Origin: an uncultured Synergistia bacterium | Lineage (GTDB): Bacteria > Eremiobacterota > SpSt-956 > JAKJGF01 | Direction of reading: 5' to 3' | DNA: 9,549 nt | Assembly (NCBI GenBank): GCA_937888925.1 | Contig: CALARM010000704.1 | Span: 1-9,549, forward strand | Part shown: one piece after another, positions 1 to 6,999 of the stretch | Numbering within the stretch: position 1 is the stretch's first letter | How the letters are laid out: each line of letters opens with the position of its first letter | Notes under the pieces: model-generated | What the model was told of the DNA's origin: nothing | Databases searched by the model: none | The model's input: the letters and a program-made list of their open reading frames with translations, nothing else | Program-made: the position numbers and the translations under genes

Positions 1-1
1 T

Positions 2-874
2 AAGTATTTTTATTCTCAAATAGTTATCCAGAAAGATGATATTTTCCTTACTATGCCAGATAACGGTCTTAAGATTGTAAATATGAAGACAAAAAAAGAA
101 ATAACTCCTGAAAATAAAGAGAAAAATATAGAACAGGATATAAACGGAAGAAATTTGTTGTTTGCCATTGATGACGGAGTCCTATATATCAAAGACCTTG
201 ACGGAAAGAATGGTATAATTGTATATAAATATGACGGTAACGGTAAAGTTTTATTTAACACCTCCATAGAACATACGGATATAGAGATTAAAGGAGATTT
301 ACATTATTATCACCGCTACCTCAATTATTTTACTCATAATAATAAGTATCTTATATTTACAACCAATGTATTTGAAAAGAAATATAATCTTACCAGAATA
401 GTAGAACTTAAAAGGGGAGAGGTAAAAGAAGCAAAATTAATTGTATCGGGAATTTTAACGGATGAAAAAGAAAATCTTACAGGTTTATTGAGCCTCGACG
501 ATGAAAAAGATATTCTTACCCTTTATGATTTTTATGGAAAGACGAAAAAATGGGATTATAAATTTCCCGGCAATATATACAGTGAAACCACATCTGCTCT
601 GTCATACGGAAATATTCTTGCAGTGGCTTATTACTGCAGAATTTCTACAGGTTCAGAACTTATGGCACTGGATATAAATACGGGAAAATTACTCTGGAAT
701 GCCGATGTGGTTCAATTAATGATACCTCATTCGGAATATTATAATACTGTAACTCTGGATAGATATAAAGATAAGATTCTTATGGCAGGTTATGAAAGCG
801 GAGGAACCTACCTTCAGGTCTTTGATATAAACAGCGGAAAAAGACTTTATGAAGATACTGATAAAACATGGTGA
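2..874 (+). CDS. PQQ-type beta-propeller protein, 5' end outside the window
   Basis: The frame is open from the window edge, 17 codons before the first ATG (position 53), and that ATG has no good ribosome binding site. The true start is therefore probably upstream, and 290 residues are visible. Two PQQ/WD40-like propeller strands are clear near the C-terminus: ALDINTGKLLW and, about 40 residues later, VFDINSGKRLY. Weaker repeats occur earlier, such as the IDDGVLYIKDLDG stretch. These 'DxxTGKxxW' strands typify PQQ-binding-like beta-propellers, which usually act as extracytoplasmic binding or scaffold modules rather than true PQQ enzymes. No catalytic residues can be identified. Any signal peptide would lie outside the window. 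The stop codon is three bases from the stop of the convergent membrane-protein gene, with no intervening terminator. The fold is fairly sure; the function is unknown. Confidence 0.75.
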   Translation, partial: KYFYSQIVIQKDDIFLTMPDNGLKIVNMKTKKEITPENKEKNIEQDINGRNLLFAIDDGVLYIKDLDGKNGIIVYKYDGNGKVLFNTSIEHTDIEIKGDLHYYHRYLNYFTHNNKYLIFTTNVFEKKYNLTRIVELKRGEVKEAKLIVSGILTDEKENLTGLLSLDDEKDILTLYDFYGKTKKWDYKFPGNIYSETTSALSYGNILAVAYYCRISTGSELMALDINTGKLLWNADVVQLMIPHSEYYNTVTLDRYKDKILMAGYESGGTYLQVFDINSGKRLYEDTDKTW

Positions 875-877
875 TTT

Positions 878-1891
878 TCATAATGCCTGTGGCCTCAATA
901 AATCTTTTATAAGATAAAACATAGATGAAATAAAGAATATAACAGCCAGAGTAATACCTGTAATAGCCAGTAAAGGAATGCCTGCCAGGAGAATATGACC
1001 TGTTACTTTCTGGAATATAAGAACTGCCGCAGTTACGGAAATATGCCAGAATATCCACAGAAAAAAGAGTTTTAAATTAATATTTCCCGACGAAAAGGCT
1101 ATTTCTTTTTCAGGCTCCTTGTTTTTCCCCATCACCTTAAATATAAGAAATAAAATTAATATAATAATTGCCGAAATTACCGACATCGGTATGAGAGGAA
1201 TATCCATAGATTTATGGCCATGAGCCAGATTTGTACCGACAAGAAGAAAGACTATATATATAATTACTGTAAATATGAGCAGATATTTTCTTTCCTTTTT
1301 GGAAAGCAGTATATTTTTTATTTCTCCCGTATATCGTAACAGTAAAATCCATAGAAAGAGGACTGTTGCTGATATAGCCATGTGTCCTATCAGAAATAAT
1401 ACATTCCTATGTCCGCTTATGAGCTGACCGTAAACTGCAGGTAACAGTATAAATGGTATAAGCATAACGAGTAAATCTATCCGTTTTTTTCCGGTTATCG
1501 GGAGAGGGAAGGAGAGAACTCTTTTTGCCAGATAGAGGGGCATTAAAAATGAGAAAAAAGCGTGATAGAAGAGAATTACAAATAGAATTGGCCCCGGAGA
1601 TACTCCACAAATACGGATCTCATCAGGTTTTAATCCGTAAAAGGTAACTTTCGCCACATAAGTTTCCGTAATAATCCCTACGAGGAAACCGAATAGATAC
1701 ATTATATAAAAGTTTTTTTCTTTGCATCTCATAAGGGCATCTATGAAAAAAATATAAAGAAGGCCGTAAACGAGATAAATAAAGGGATTAAGAAGTGCCA
1801 GCGGATAGTTTGTTGAAATTACTTCCGCACAGAAGGAACCGAGAGCGGAAAAGGTTATATAAAATAAGTATTTTTTGAGACTTTCTTTCAT
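878..1891 (-). CDS. Polytopic membrane protein of unknown function
   Basis: This 337-residue protein is very hydrophobic. By eye there are about ten membrane segments, near residues 8-25, 32-53, 62-80, 101-122, 138-157, 165-186, 203-220, 231-253, 273-294 and 303-326. Short charged loops separate them, for example KKERK at about 198-202 and KNKEPEKE at about 256-263. Possible functional polar residues in or near membranes are E23 in the first helix, E76 in TETY and H110 in FYHAFFS. I do not recognise the family, and no transporter or enzyme signature is evident. The start is supported by an AGGG ribosome binding site that overlaps the stop codon of the upstream esterase gene. With a gap of only 12 bases, the two are probably co-transcribed and translationally coupled. 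A link to export, the envelope or the esterase substrate would be inference from position only. Confidence 0.8.
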   Translation of the reverse strand: MKESLKKYLFYITFSALGSFCAEVISTNYPLALLNPFIYLVYGLLYIFFIDALMRCKEKNFYIMYLFGFLVGIITETYVAKVTFYGLKPDEIRICGVSPGPILFVILFYHAFFSFLMPLYLAKRVLSFPLPITGKKRIDLLVMLIPFILLPAVYGQLISGHRNVLFLIGHMAISATVLFLWILLLRYTGEIKNILLSKKERKYLLIFTVIIYIVFLLVGTNLAHGHKSMDIPLIPMSVISAIIILILFLIFKVMGKNKEPEKEIAFSSGNINLKLFFLWIFWHISVTAAVLIFQKVTGHILLAGIPLLAITGITLAVIFFISSMFYLIKDLLRPQAL

Positions 1892-1900
1892 AAAATTATT

Positions 1901-1905
1901 ACCCT
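1901..1905 (-). promoter_or_regulatory. Ribosome binding site overlapping the esterase stop codon
   Basis: On the minus strand AGGGT overlaps the TAG stop of the esterase gene and lies about 10 bases before the ATG of the membrane protein. It ties the two genes into one transcription unit. Confidence 0.5.
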
Positions 1906-2872
1906 ATATTTTTTTACAATCCCTGAAAAATTCCCATATGACTTCACTGGCATTAATGTCCCTGCAGGTTTTCCCCACAATATTCTCCGGCAGATACTGC
2001 CACCCTCCCGGCCATGTATGGCCTCCTCCTTCTATTGTATAAAGGATTACTTCTGTCCCGTTTTTCCCTTCACTGTAAATTTTTTCTTCTACTTTCGTTC
2101 CGTCCTCACGATCTTTATCAGGAATAACTATTATTCTCGCCTGTGGTTTACAGTGATTGTAAGAGACCCAGAATTTTACCGTATCTTCAGTAGAAAGGAC
2201 TCTGTCTCTGCTTTTTCCAAGAAATTTTATTTCCCCTCCGTTCCAGACAACTTTATCCTCTGTTCCGTTCATTATGAGCAGGGGAAATGCTTTACTTTCT
2301 TTATGGTTTTTATATAATTCTTCAGAGAGACTTGCTGATACAGGAGCAAAGGCAGTAATTTTATCTGAAAGTTCGAAGGCAAGCCTGTAACACATATGAC
2401 CTCCGTTTGAAATTCCTGTAGCATAAACTCTGTTCCTGTCTATGTTTATATTTTTTTCTAAATGATCGATGAGAGAAGATATAAAACCCACGTCATCAAT
2501 ATTTTCCTTTGATGCTTTTTCATCCATCTTTCTTCCGTCATTCCACTGTTTATCTATTCCTTCAGGGTAGACGATGATAAAAGTTTCTTTTTCCGCTAAT
2601 TTACAGAATCCTGTGAGTTTCTCCATAGATTTTGCATTGCCGTAACCTCCGTGAATTGCTATTACAAGAGGAACAGTCCTGCTTTTATTATAAGTTGACG
2701 GAATAAAAATATCAAAGGTTCTTTCAAGATCCTTACATGTTATGGTGCAACTGTAACAACCGGGCTTATGAGGAACAGTATTTTTTTCTTCTGTCTTCAC
2801 CTGCCTGCAGCATAGATTTAGTATGGTTATAAAAAAACAGAGGGAATAGAAAATAAGATTTACTTTCCTCAT
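1904..2872 (-). CDS. Secreted or lipoprotein PHB-depolymerase-type esterase (LpqC/feruloyl esterase-like)
   Basis: An alpha/beta-hydrolase of 322 residues, probably hydrolysing ester bonds outside the cytoplasm. The oxyanion-hole motif HGGYG (residues 74-78) is followed by the nucleophile elbow GISNG (Ser155), an acidic residue in NGTED (Asp206) and the catalytic His in GGGHTWPGG (His285). The GGGHTWPG block and the 'YPEG...W' stretch typify the Esterase_phd/LpqC family (COG3509), which includes PHB depolymerases, acetylxylan esterases and feruloyl esterases; the substrate cannot be chosen from sequence. The N-terminus MRK followed by a hydrophobic run is a signal peptide ending in Cys21-Cys22, so a lipoprotein is possible, although the lipobox (LNLC) is not canonical. 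The start at 2872 is preferred over an in-frame ATG at 2914 because AAAGGA sits 8 bases upstream of it and the signal peptide then begins cleanly. It is the first gene of a pair with the membrane protein. Confidence 0.88.
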   Translation of the reverse strand: MRKVNLIFYSLCFFITILNLCCRQVKTEEKNTVPHKPGCYSCTITCKDLERTFDIFIPSTYNKSRTVPLVIAIHGGYGNAKSMEKLTGFCKLAEKETFIIVYPEGIDKQWNDGRKMDEKASKENIDDVGFISSLIDHLEKNINIDRNRVYATGISNGGHMCYRLAFELSDKITAFAPVSASLSEELYKNHKESKAFPLLIMNGTEDKVVWNGGEIKFLGKSRDRVLSTEDTVKFWVSYNHCKPQARIIVIPDKDREDGTKVEEKIYSEGKNGTEVILYTIEGGGHTWPGGWQYLPENIVGKTCRDINASEVIWEFFRDCKKI

Positions 2873-2880
2873 AATAACAT

Positions 2881-2886
2881 TCCTTT
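2881..2886 (-). promoter_or_regulatory. Ribosome binding site that decides the esterase start
   Basis: On the minus strand this reads AAAGGA, 8 bases before the ATG at 2872. The ATG 42 bases further upstream (2914) has no site at a suitable distance, so the shorter protein is favoured. Confidence 0.7.
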
Positions 2887-2949
2887 CATATTTTGCTTTA
2901 TATCTCTTTTCCATTCACATGGCCCGAATTCCTGCCTGCCACGTACATA

Positions 2950-2996
2950 ACATAAGGCACAGGATATTAATATTATACCTGTGCTTTATGTTTTTA
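2950..2996 (+). terminator. Strong hairpin with a T-run on the plus strand
   Basis: A 14-bp stem pairs 2950-2963 with 2978-2991. It is perfect except for one G-U pair in plus-strand RNA (an A-C mismatch in minus-strand RNA). The loop is 14 bases, and a run of five T (2991-2995) follows on the plus strand. The geometry is that of a rho-independent terminator for plus-strand transcription, yet the flanking genes lie on the minus strand. It could instead act in the leader of the minus-strand transcript, or as a protein-binding dyad. Confidence 0.45.
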
Positions 2997-3019
2997 CCGA
3001 GCTGACTATTTCCTTAATT

Positions 3020-3048
3020 AATATAATTATCTTTTGATACTTATACAA
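3020..3048 (-). promoter_or_regulatory. Candidate promoter for the esterase and membrane-protein pair
   Basis: On the minus strand, TTGTAT (3043-3048) and TATATT (3020-3025) are separated by 17 bases, a fair sigma-70-type pair. Transcription would start near 3013 and leave a leader of about 140 bases containing the hairpin at 2950-2991. The region is AT-rich, so chance matches are likely. A second -10-like TATAAT lies in the hairpin loop without a good -35. Confidence 0.35.
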
Positions 3049-3090
3049 AATACCCTTGAACTGAGAAAAAATAATTAACCCGTACTATGG

Positions 3091-4851
3091 CTAAAATCTG
3101 GCATAGGCAAGCCATCTCATTTGTTCGAACTTATCCATGACTTTTAATGCTTCTTCCTGAAAGTCCTTTTCTGTGTCAAAGTTTTTGCCTGAAGACATGT
3201 AAGCTATATTTAACATTTCTTTTAATTTGAGTTTACCTGAAGATAGCGATAATAGTTCATATTCAAGAGGAGAGAGAATATATGAGCCGATTTGCGGATA
3301 TCCCCTGTCATATGAAATAAGACCCCATAGTTCAAAAACCCTCTGGGGATGCCAGGAAAGTAACCTGTCAGGCGGTATGTCACCTGATCTTTTCAGTGCT
3401 TCACAGGATATTAAATTATAATAACGATGGTAAATGTTGTGATGCCTGAATATATTGATAAACCACCGGGAATAAACTCCATATTTACGAGCCAGTTTAT
3501 AGTTTGTAATAATTATATCTTCAGGTATTTTCCCGTTTATATAAAAGTCGTCCATCTTTTTTACAATCTGCCTGTTCAGTTCATTTCTGACATTAAAGAG
3601 CTTTATCCATGAGAATTGTTCTGTTTCTGTAAGAGGTATATCTTCAAGGGCCTGTGCTGTTCTTTCTGTTACCAGTTTTATGCCGAATTTTTCAGGTGTA
3701 AGACTTACAGCAGTACCTGAATAGGGCATGAGAAAGAAACCGAGAGAATCAAAACTACCGGGAGCTATATCCATAAGGTTCATAATCAGGTTTATGTCTT
3801 CCTTTAACGTTTCATCACTTTCTACGGGGCCTCCCACTATGATATTGCCGGTAATCTGTTTGATCCCTGCCTTTACGCTTTCCCTGATTACTGTTTCTAT
3901 CATTTCTTTAGTGGTTTGTTTTCTGTAAAGAGAGAGAACTTTATTCGATCCTGATTCTATACCTATAAAGAGTTTTACAAGTCCTGCCTGTGCCATTTGC
4001 TCCATCATTTCAGGCCATCTGTAAAGGGTCTGTACATGGCCTTCACAGAACCATACAAAATCTTTCTCTTTTCTTAATTCCGATAAACCTTTGCAGAATT
4101 CGTTTATCCTTGCTGGATCAAGAGTAAAGGTATCATCGATAAAAAATATATATTTACAGCCGGGATGTCTCTGGAAATGAACTTTTATTTCATCCAGGAC
4201 ATTCCGGACTTTTCTGAAGCGAACTTTTCTGGTATTTCCTCCTTCATAACAGAAAGCGCATCTGTAAGGACATCCTCTTCCTGTCATGACAGGAATAATA
4301 TTCCATTTTTCATGGCCTTTTTCCAGGCGAAAATCAGGCCAGGGAAGGCTGTCCAGGTCTTCAATGGGCTTTCTGTCAGGTGTAAATACGATATTCCCCT
4401 GGCTGTCTCTGCAGCAGAGTCCGTCGATTTCTTCAACTTTTTTGTTTTTATTTATATAAGAATCCAGGAGTTCTAAAAGAGCAAATTCACCTTCACCCAG
4501 TACAACTGCATCACAGCCTGATTTCTCCATAAATTCTTCGTCTATGCCAGTAGCCTGAGGGCCTCCTATAAATACCGGAATATTCCATTTTTCTTTTATA
4601 TATCTGCAAAAACCGGGAAGAAGCCATATGTTTTCATAATCACTGTAGAAACCTATGGTTTTTGCTCCTTCTTTATCCATTTTCTCATTAATCCACTTCA
4701 GAGCTTCTGCAGAAAATCCTCTGAACATTTCTGCACTGTAGCCTTTTTCCCTGAGGAATACTGTAAGCATATTCAGCCCTATAGAGATATCTTCCGGCAC
4801 AGAGCCAAAGTAATCTCTATGAACATCCAGGAGTAAAATATCATATGACAT
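3091..4851 (-). CDS. B12-binding-type radical SAM enzyme, paralog 1 (586 residues)
   Basis: Domain order: an N-terminal cobalamin-binding-like Rossmann domain (about 1-140, with GGPQ at 97-100 and GEGE at 119-122), a radical SAM core (about 183-400), a helical linker, and a C-terminal winged-helix-like tail (about 525-586). The [4Fe-4S] ligands are Cys194, Cys198 and Cys201 in GRGCPYRCAFC. DDTFTLD (239-245) and GIESGS (297-302) match later strands of the barrel, the latter in the SAM-contact region. Family members perform radical methylations, cyclisations or rearrangements; the substrate here is unknown. The tail has the pattern SPLEYELL...SSGKLKLKEM...EEALKVMDKFEQ, which resembles PqqD/RRE domains. 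It is the second gene of an operon, 10 bases after paralog 2, and its AGAGGT site overlaps that gene's stop. Compared with its neighbours, this paralog has Ser70 in place of a conserved Cys and MPYSGT in place of MPFPCT. Confidence 0.92.
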   Translation of the reverse strand: MSYDILLLDVHRDYFGSVPEDISIGLNMLTVFLREKGYSAEMFRGFSAEALKWINEKMDKEGAKTIGFYSDYENIWLLPGFCRYIKEKWNIPVFIGGPQATGIDEEFMEKSGCDAVVLGEGEFALLELLDSYINKNKKVEEIDGLCCRDSQGNIVFTPDRKPIEDLDSLPWPDFRLEKGHEKWNIIPVMTGRGCPYRCAFCYEGGNTRKVRFRKVRNVLDEIKVHFQRHPGCKYIFFIDDTFTLDPARINEFCKGLSELRKEKDFVWFCEGHVQTLYRWPEMMEQMAQAGLVKLFIGIESGSNKVLSLYRKQTTKEMIETVIRESVKAGIKQITGNIIVGGPVESDETLKEDINLIMNLMDIAPGSFDSLGFFLMPYSGTAVSLTPEKFGIKLVTERTAQALEDIPLTETEQFSWIKLFNVRNELNRQIVKKMDDFYINGKIPEDIIITNYKLARKYGVYSRWFINIFRHHNIYHRYYNLISCEALKRSGDIPPDRLLSWHPQRVFELWGLISYDRGYPQIGSYILSPLEYELLSLSSGKLKLKEMLNIAYMSSGKNFDTEKDFQEEALKVMDKFEQMRWLAYARF

Positions 4852-4856
4852 AATTT

Positions 4857-4862
4857 ACCTCT
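4857..4862 (-). promoter_or_regulatory. Ribosome binding site overlapping the upstream stop codon
   Basis: AGAGGT on the minus strand begins inside the TAA stop of paralog 2 and lies about 6 bases from the ATG of paralog 1. This indicates an operon with likely translational coupling. Confidence 0.6.
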
Positions 4863-6850
4863 TATATTCTGGCATAAAGGAGCCAGAAGTTTCTTTCGAA
4901 ATTTTTTAATATTTCTTCAGCAGTTTCCTTGAAAGAATTAAAGTCTTCAAACCGGTTACGGAACTTTGTATAAATCTGTTCCATTACTTCATACAATTTT
5001 AATTTCCCTGTTGAATGAATCAAGAATTCATATTCAAGGGGAGAAAATATATATGTTCCTATGGAGGGATAACCACCGGTGAAATCCATTATGCCCCATA
5101 TATGGATAGTCCTTTGAGGCCTCCAGTTATGTAATTCTTCGTAAGGAATATCCTGTGAAGGATATAAAGCTTTACGGAGCATAAGAGTATAATAGTTAAA
5201 TAATACAGGATTTTCCTTCAAGGTTTTTTCATACCATTGAGATGTTATCCCGTGATCTTCATAGAGGAGAAAATGAGTTTTTATTCTTTCATGTCTTTCT
5301 TCAGGCTTCAGGTTTTCTTCATCAGGATTCCGGCAATCTATATTTTCTTTATTTTGTGATGATAGATTTACGGTTTTTTTATCTTTATGTGAGATATTAT
5401 AACGGTCTTTTAATAAATTGTCTGAAGAATAAACATTTTTATACCAGTTGCTTGTAATTCCGTAATGTGCCATGAGATGGAAATCCCGGGCCATACGTTC
5501 CTCTGAAATGGCATTTTCTCTGAAGATTTCCTTCATTTTTTCCCTGATAAAAGAGACAAATTCCTTTCTCATCGCAGTAATTCTCTCTCTTGAGAGGCTT
5601 TCCGTCTCTATGACAGCCAGATCTCCCATAGAAGTAATACCATGTGGATCTATTATTTTTATGCCGAAATCAGAAGGTCTGTCTGTTATGGCAGTACAGG
5701 GAAAAGGCATAAAAAGGGTTGATGTAAGGTCTACCATGCCGGGGCCTGCTCTCATAAGCCTCTCTGAAAATTGTTTTGTTTCCTCAAAGGTTTTTTCTGT
5801 TTCTCCTGCTCCTCCTATTATTATATTGCCCGCAAGATGAGGCAGATTTTTTTTCATTACTATATGCACTACCTCTTCTATCTGCTCTACAGTCGCGTTT
5901 TTCCTGTAAAGTTTGAGCACCGGAGGAGACCCTGATTCTATACCTATCTGCATACGAACAAGGCCTGCTTCTAACATCATTGAAACCATATCAGGATATT
6001 TTATAATATTACTGACATGGGCATCACAGAACCACACGAAATCGTAGTTTTTCCGTAACCCTGCCAGCCCGGTAGAGAAAGCTTCAATACGTTTTATATC
6101 AAGGGTAAACGTATCGTCGCCGAACCATATGTATTTTATGCCGGGATAATAGTTCAGAGCTGTTTCTATTTCATTTATTACATTCGTGACGCTTCTTAAC
6201 CTGACTTTTTTAGCGATATTTCCTTCATAACAGAAAGCACATCTGTAAGGACATCCTCTTCCTGTTAGAATGATAAGATTTTTCTTGTTTTCTCTTACTG
6301 TGGACTTACTATCAGGCCTTCTTACAGGGATATTGTCCAGATCTGACAGGGGCTCTCCCGGCGGAACTGTAACTATTTTATCATTGTTTAAATAAGATAC
6401 TCCGGCTATTTTATCTATAGAGCCTTTATTATAGAGGAAAAATTCCAGCAGTTCATAAAGCGGATATTCTCCGTCCCCTCTGACAAAAGCATCACACCCG
6501 GACTTTTTCAGGAAATCTTCTCCCAGTGCTACAGCCTGAGGACCTCCGACAAAGATTTTTATATCTTTTATTCCCTTTATATAAGAACTGAAACTTTCTA
6601 CTGCTGAAACATTTTCGTAATCGCAGTAAAATCCAATGGCTTTCAGATTATGTTCTCTTTGAATAAGTTCGAGACCATTGTGCAGAGATCCGGAAAAAAT
6701 TTTTGATTCATAACCTTTATCTTCTATAAAAGCTGCAAGGGATCTCAGTCCGAAAGGTTCCGTAAGTTCATAGGAATTTCCTGTCCCCAGACGTTGAATA
6801 TAGAATAATATGATTCTGCCTTTTAGATATCTATCCGCCCTGTCCTTCAT
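4862..6850 (-). CDS. B12-binding-type radical SAM enzyme, paralog 2 (662 residues, with internal duplication)
   Basis: Same architecture as its neighbours: a cobalamin-binding-like domain (about 10-145, GGPQ at 102-105, GDGE at 125-128), a radical SAM core with Cys200, Cys204 and Cys207 in GRGCPYRCAFC, DDTFTLD at 245-251, GIESGS at 303-308, and a PqqD/RRE-like tail (about 603-662). It is about 75 residues longer than the other paralogs because a helical linker module is present twice (about 449-486 and 517-560), joined by a polar linker rich in K, N, E and S. The N-terminal two-thirds look closest to paralog 3 and the C-terminal third closest to paralog 1. The ATG at 6850 has a GAAGGA site 7 bases upstream, and this is the first gene of the minus-strand operon. 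The reaction and substrate are unknown. Conserved Cys76 and Cys385 are shared with paralog 3 only. Confidence 0.92.
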   Translation of the reverse strand: MKDRADRYLKGRIILFYIQRLGTGNSYELTEPFGLRSLAAFIEDKGYESKIFSGSLHNGLELIQREHNLKAIGFYCDYENVSAVESFSSYIKGIKDIKIFVGGPQAVALGEDFLKKSGCDAFVRGDGEYPLYELLEFFLYNKGSIDKIAGVSYLNNDKIVTVPPGEPLSDLDNIPVRRPDSKSTVRENKKNLIILTGRGCPYRCAFCYEGNIAKKVRLRSVTNVINEIETALNYYPGIKYIWFGDDTFTLDIKRIEAFSTGLAGLRKNYDFVWFCDAHVSNIIKYPDMVSMMLEAGLVRMQIGIESGSPPVLKLYRKNATVEQIEEVVHIVMKKNLPHLAGNIIIGGAGETEKTFEETKQFSERLMRAGPGMVDLTSTLFMPFPCTAITDRPSDFGIKIIDPHGITSMGDLAVIETESLSRERITAMRKEFVSFIREKMKEIFRENAISEERMARDFHLMAHYGITSNWYKNVYSSDNLLKDRYNISHKDKKTVNLSSQNKENIDCRNPDEENLKPEERHERIKTHFLLYEDHGITSQWYEKTLKENPVLFNYYTLMLRKALYPSQDIPYEELHNWRPQRTIHIWGIMDFTGGYPSIGTYIFSPLEYEFLIHSTGKLKLYEVMEQIYTKFRNRFEDFNSFKETAEEILKNFERNFWLLYARI
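5171..5302 (-). repeat. Intragenic module, copy B
   Basis: Encodes residues 517-560 of the same protein, with EERHERIK and DHGITSQWY aligned to copy A. Downstream it runs into the QDIP...W.PQR segment shared by the paralogs, so copy B occupies the normal position next to the C-terminal domain. Confidence 0.7.
5303..5392 (-). other. Low-complexity polar linker between two duplicated modules
   Basis: Encodes about residues 487-516 of the 662-residue radical SAM protein. The stretch is rich in Lys, Asn, Glu and Ser, has no counterpart in the two sister proteins, and separates two copies of a helical module. It reads as a flexible spacer inserted with the duplication. Confidence 0.6.
5393..5506 (-). 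repeat. Intragenic module, copy A
   Basis: Encodes residues 449-486 of the 662-residue radical SAM protein, including EERMARDF and HYGITSNWY. It matches copy B at a spacing of 70 residues and also matches the single YGVYSRW or YGIGSFW segment in the sister proteins. The similarity is at protein level; the DNA copies have diverged. Confidence 0.7.
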
Positions 6851-6999
6851 ATCATGTTCCTTCTTGTAATTACAGTATGTCGCCGCTTTTATATATTATA
6901 TTATTTTGCATATATTTTTATTTTCCTACTGAATATATGAATTATTATAGTTTTCTTTATTTTTCAATTCTGATATAATAGTTACAGGAGTTGATAATT
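6851..6999. promoter_or_regulatory. Divergent promoter region between the two radical SAM operons
   Basis: This very AT-rich stretch separates outward-facing genes. On the plus strand, TGATATAAT (6971-6979) is an extended -10 with a weak -35 (TTTTCT at 6951-6956); transcription would start near 6986, giving a leader of only about 14 bases. On the minus strand, TATAAT (6895-6900) is a -10 candidate with no clear -35, leaving a leader of about 38 bases that contains a GC-rich GCGGCGAC patch. There is no room for a full cobalamin riboswitch, and none is seen. Confidence 0.5.
6985..6990 (+). promoter_or_regulatory. Ribosome binding site that decides the Uma2 start
   Basis: CAGGAG lies immediately next to a TTG at 6991, which is too close to be used, and 9 bases before a GTG at 7000, which is ideal. 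The GTG is therefore taken as the start. Confidence 0.7.

Noticed and set aside
2873..2914. ATG at 2914 as the esterase start, giving 14 extra residues (MEKRYKAKYERNVI).
   Set aside because: It has no suitably spaced ribosome binding site and would put charged residues before the signal peptide; ATG at 2872 has an AAAGGA site.
2919..3005. A 28-codon plus-strand ORF (MARIPACHVH...) in the gap between the esterase and the radical SAM operon, as a possible precursor peptide.
   Set aside because: It has no ribosome binding site, overlaps the hairpin, lies on the strand opposite its neighbours, and shows no leader/core pattern.
5472..5840. Long antisense reading frames inside the radical SAM genes (also 8120-8572 minus and 4165-4476 plus).
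   Set aside because: They run opposite well-supported conserved domains and have no recognisable protein content; they are by-products of the coding frames.
6991..6999. TTG at 6991 as the start of the Uma2 gene.
   Set aside because: The Shine-Dalgarno site abuts it with no spacer; GTG at 7000 has the right spacing and yields the usual family N-terminus.
6851..6999. A cobalamin riboswitch upstream of the B12-type radical SAM operons.
   Set aside because: The gap is too short and AT-rich, and no B12-box-like conserved core is visible.
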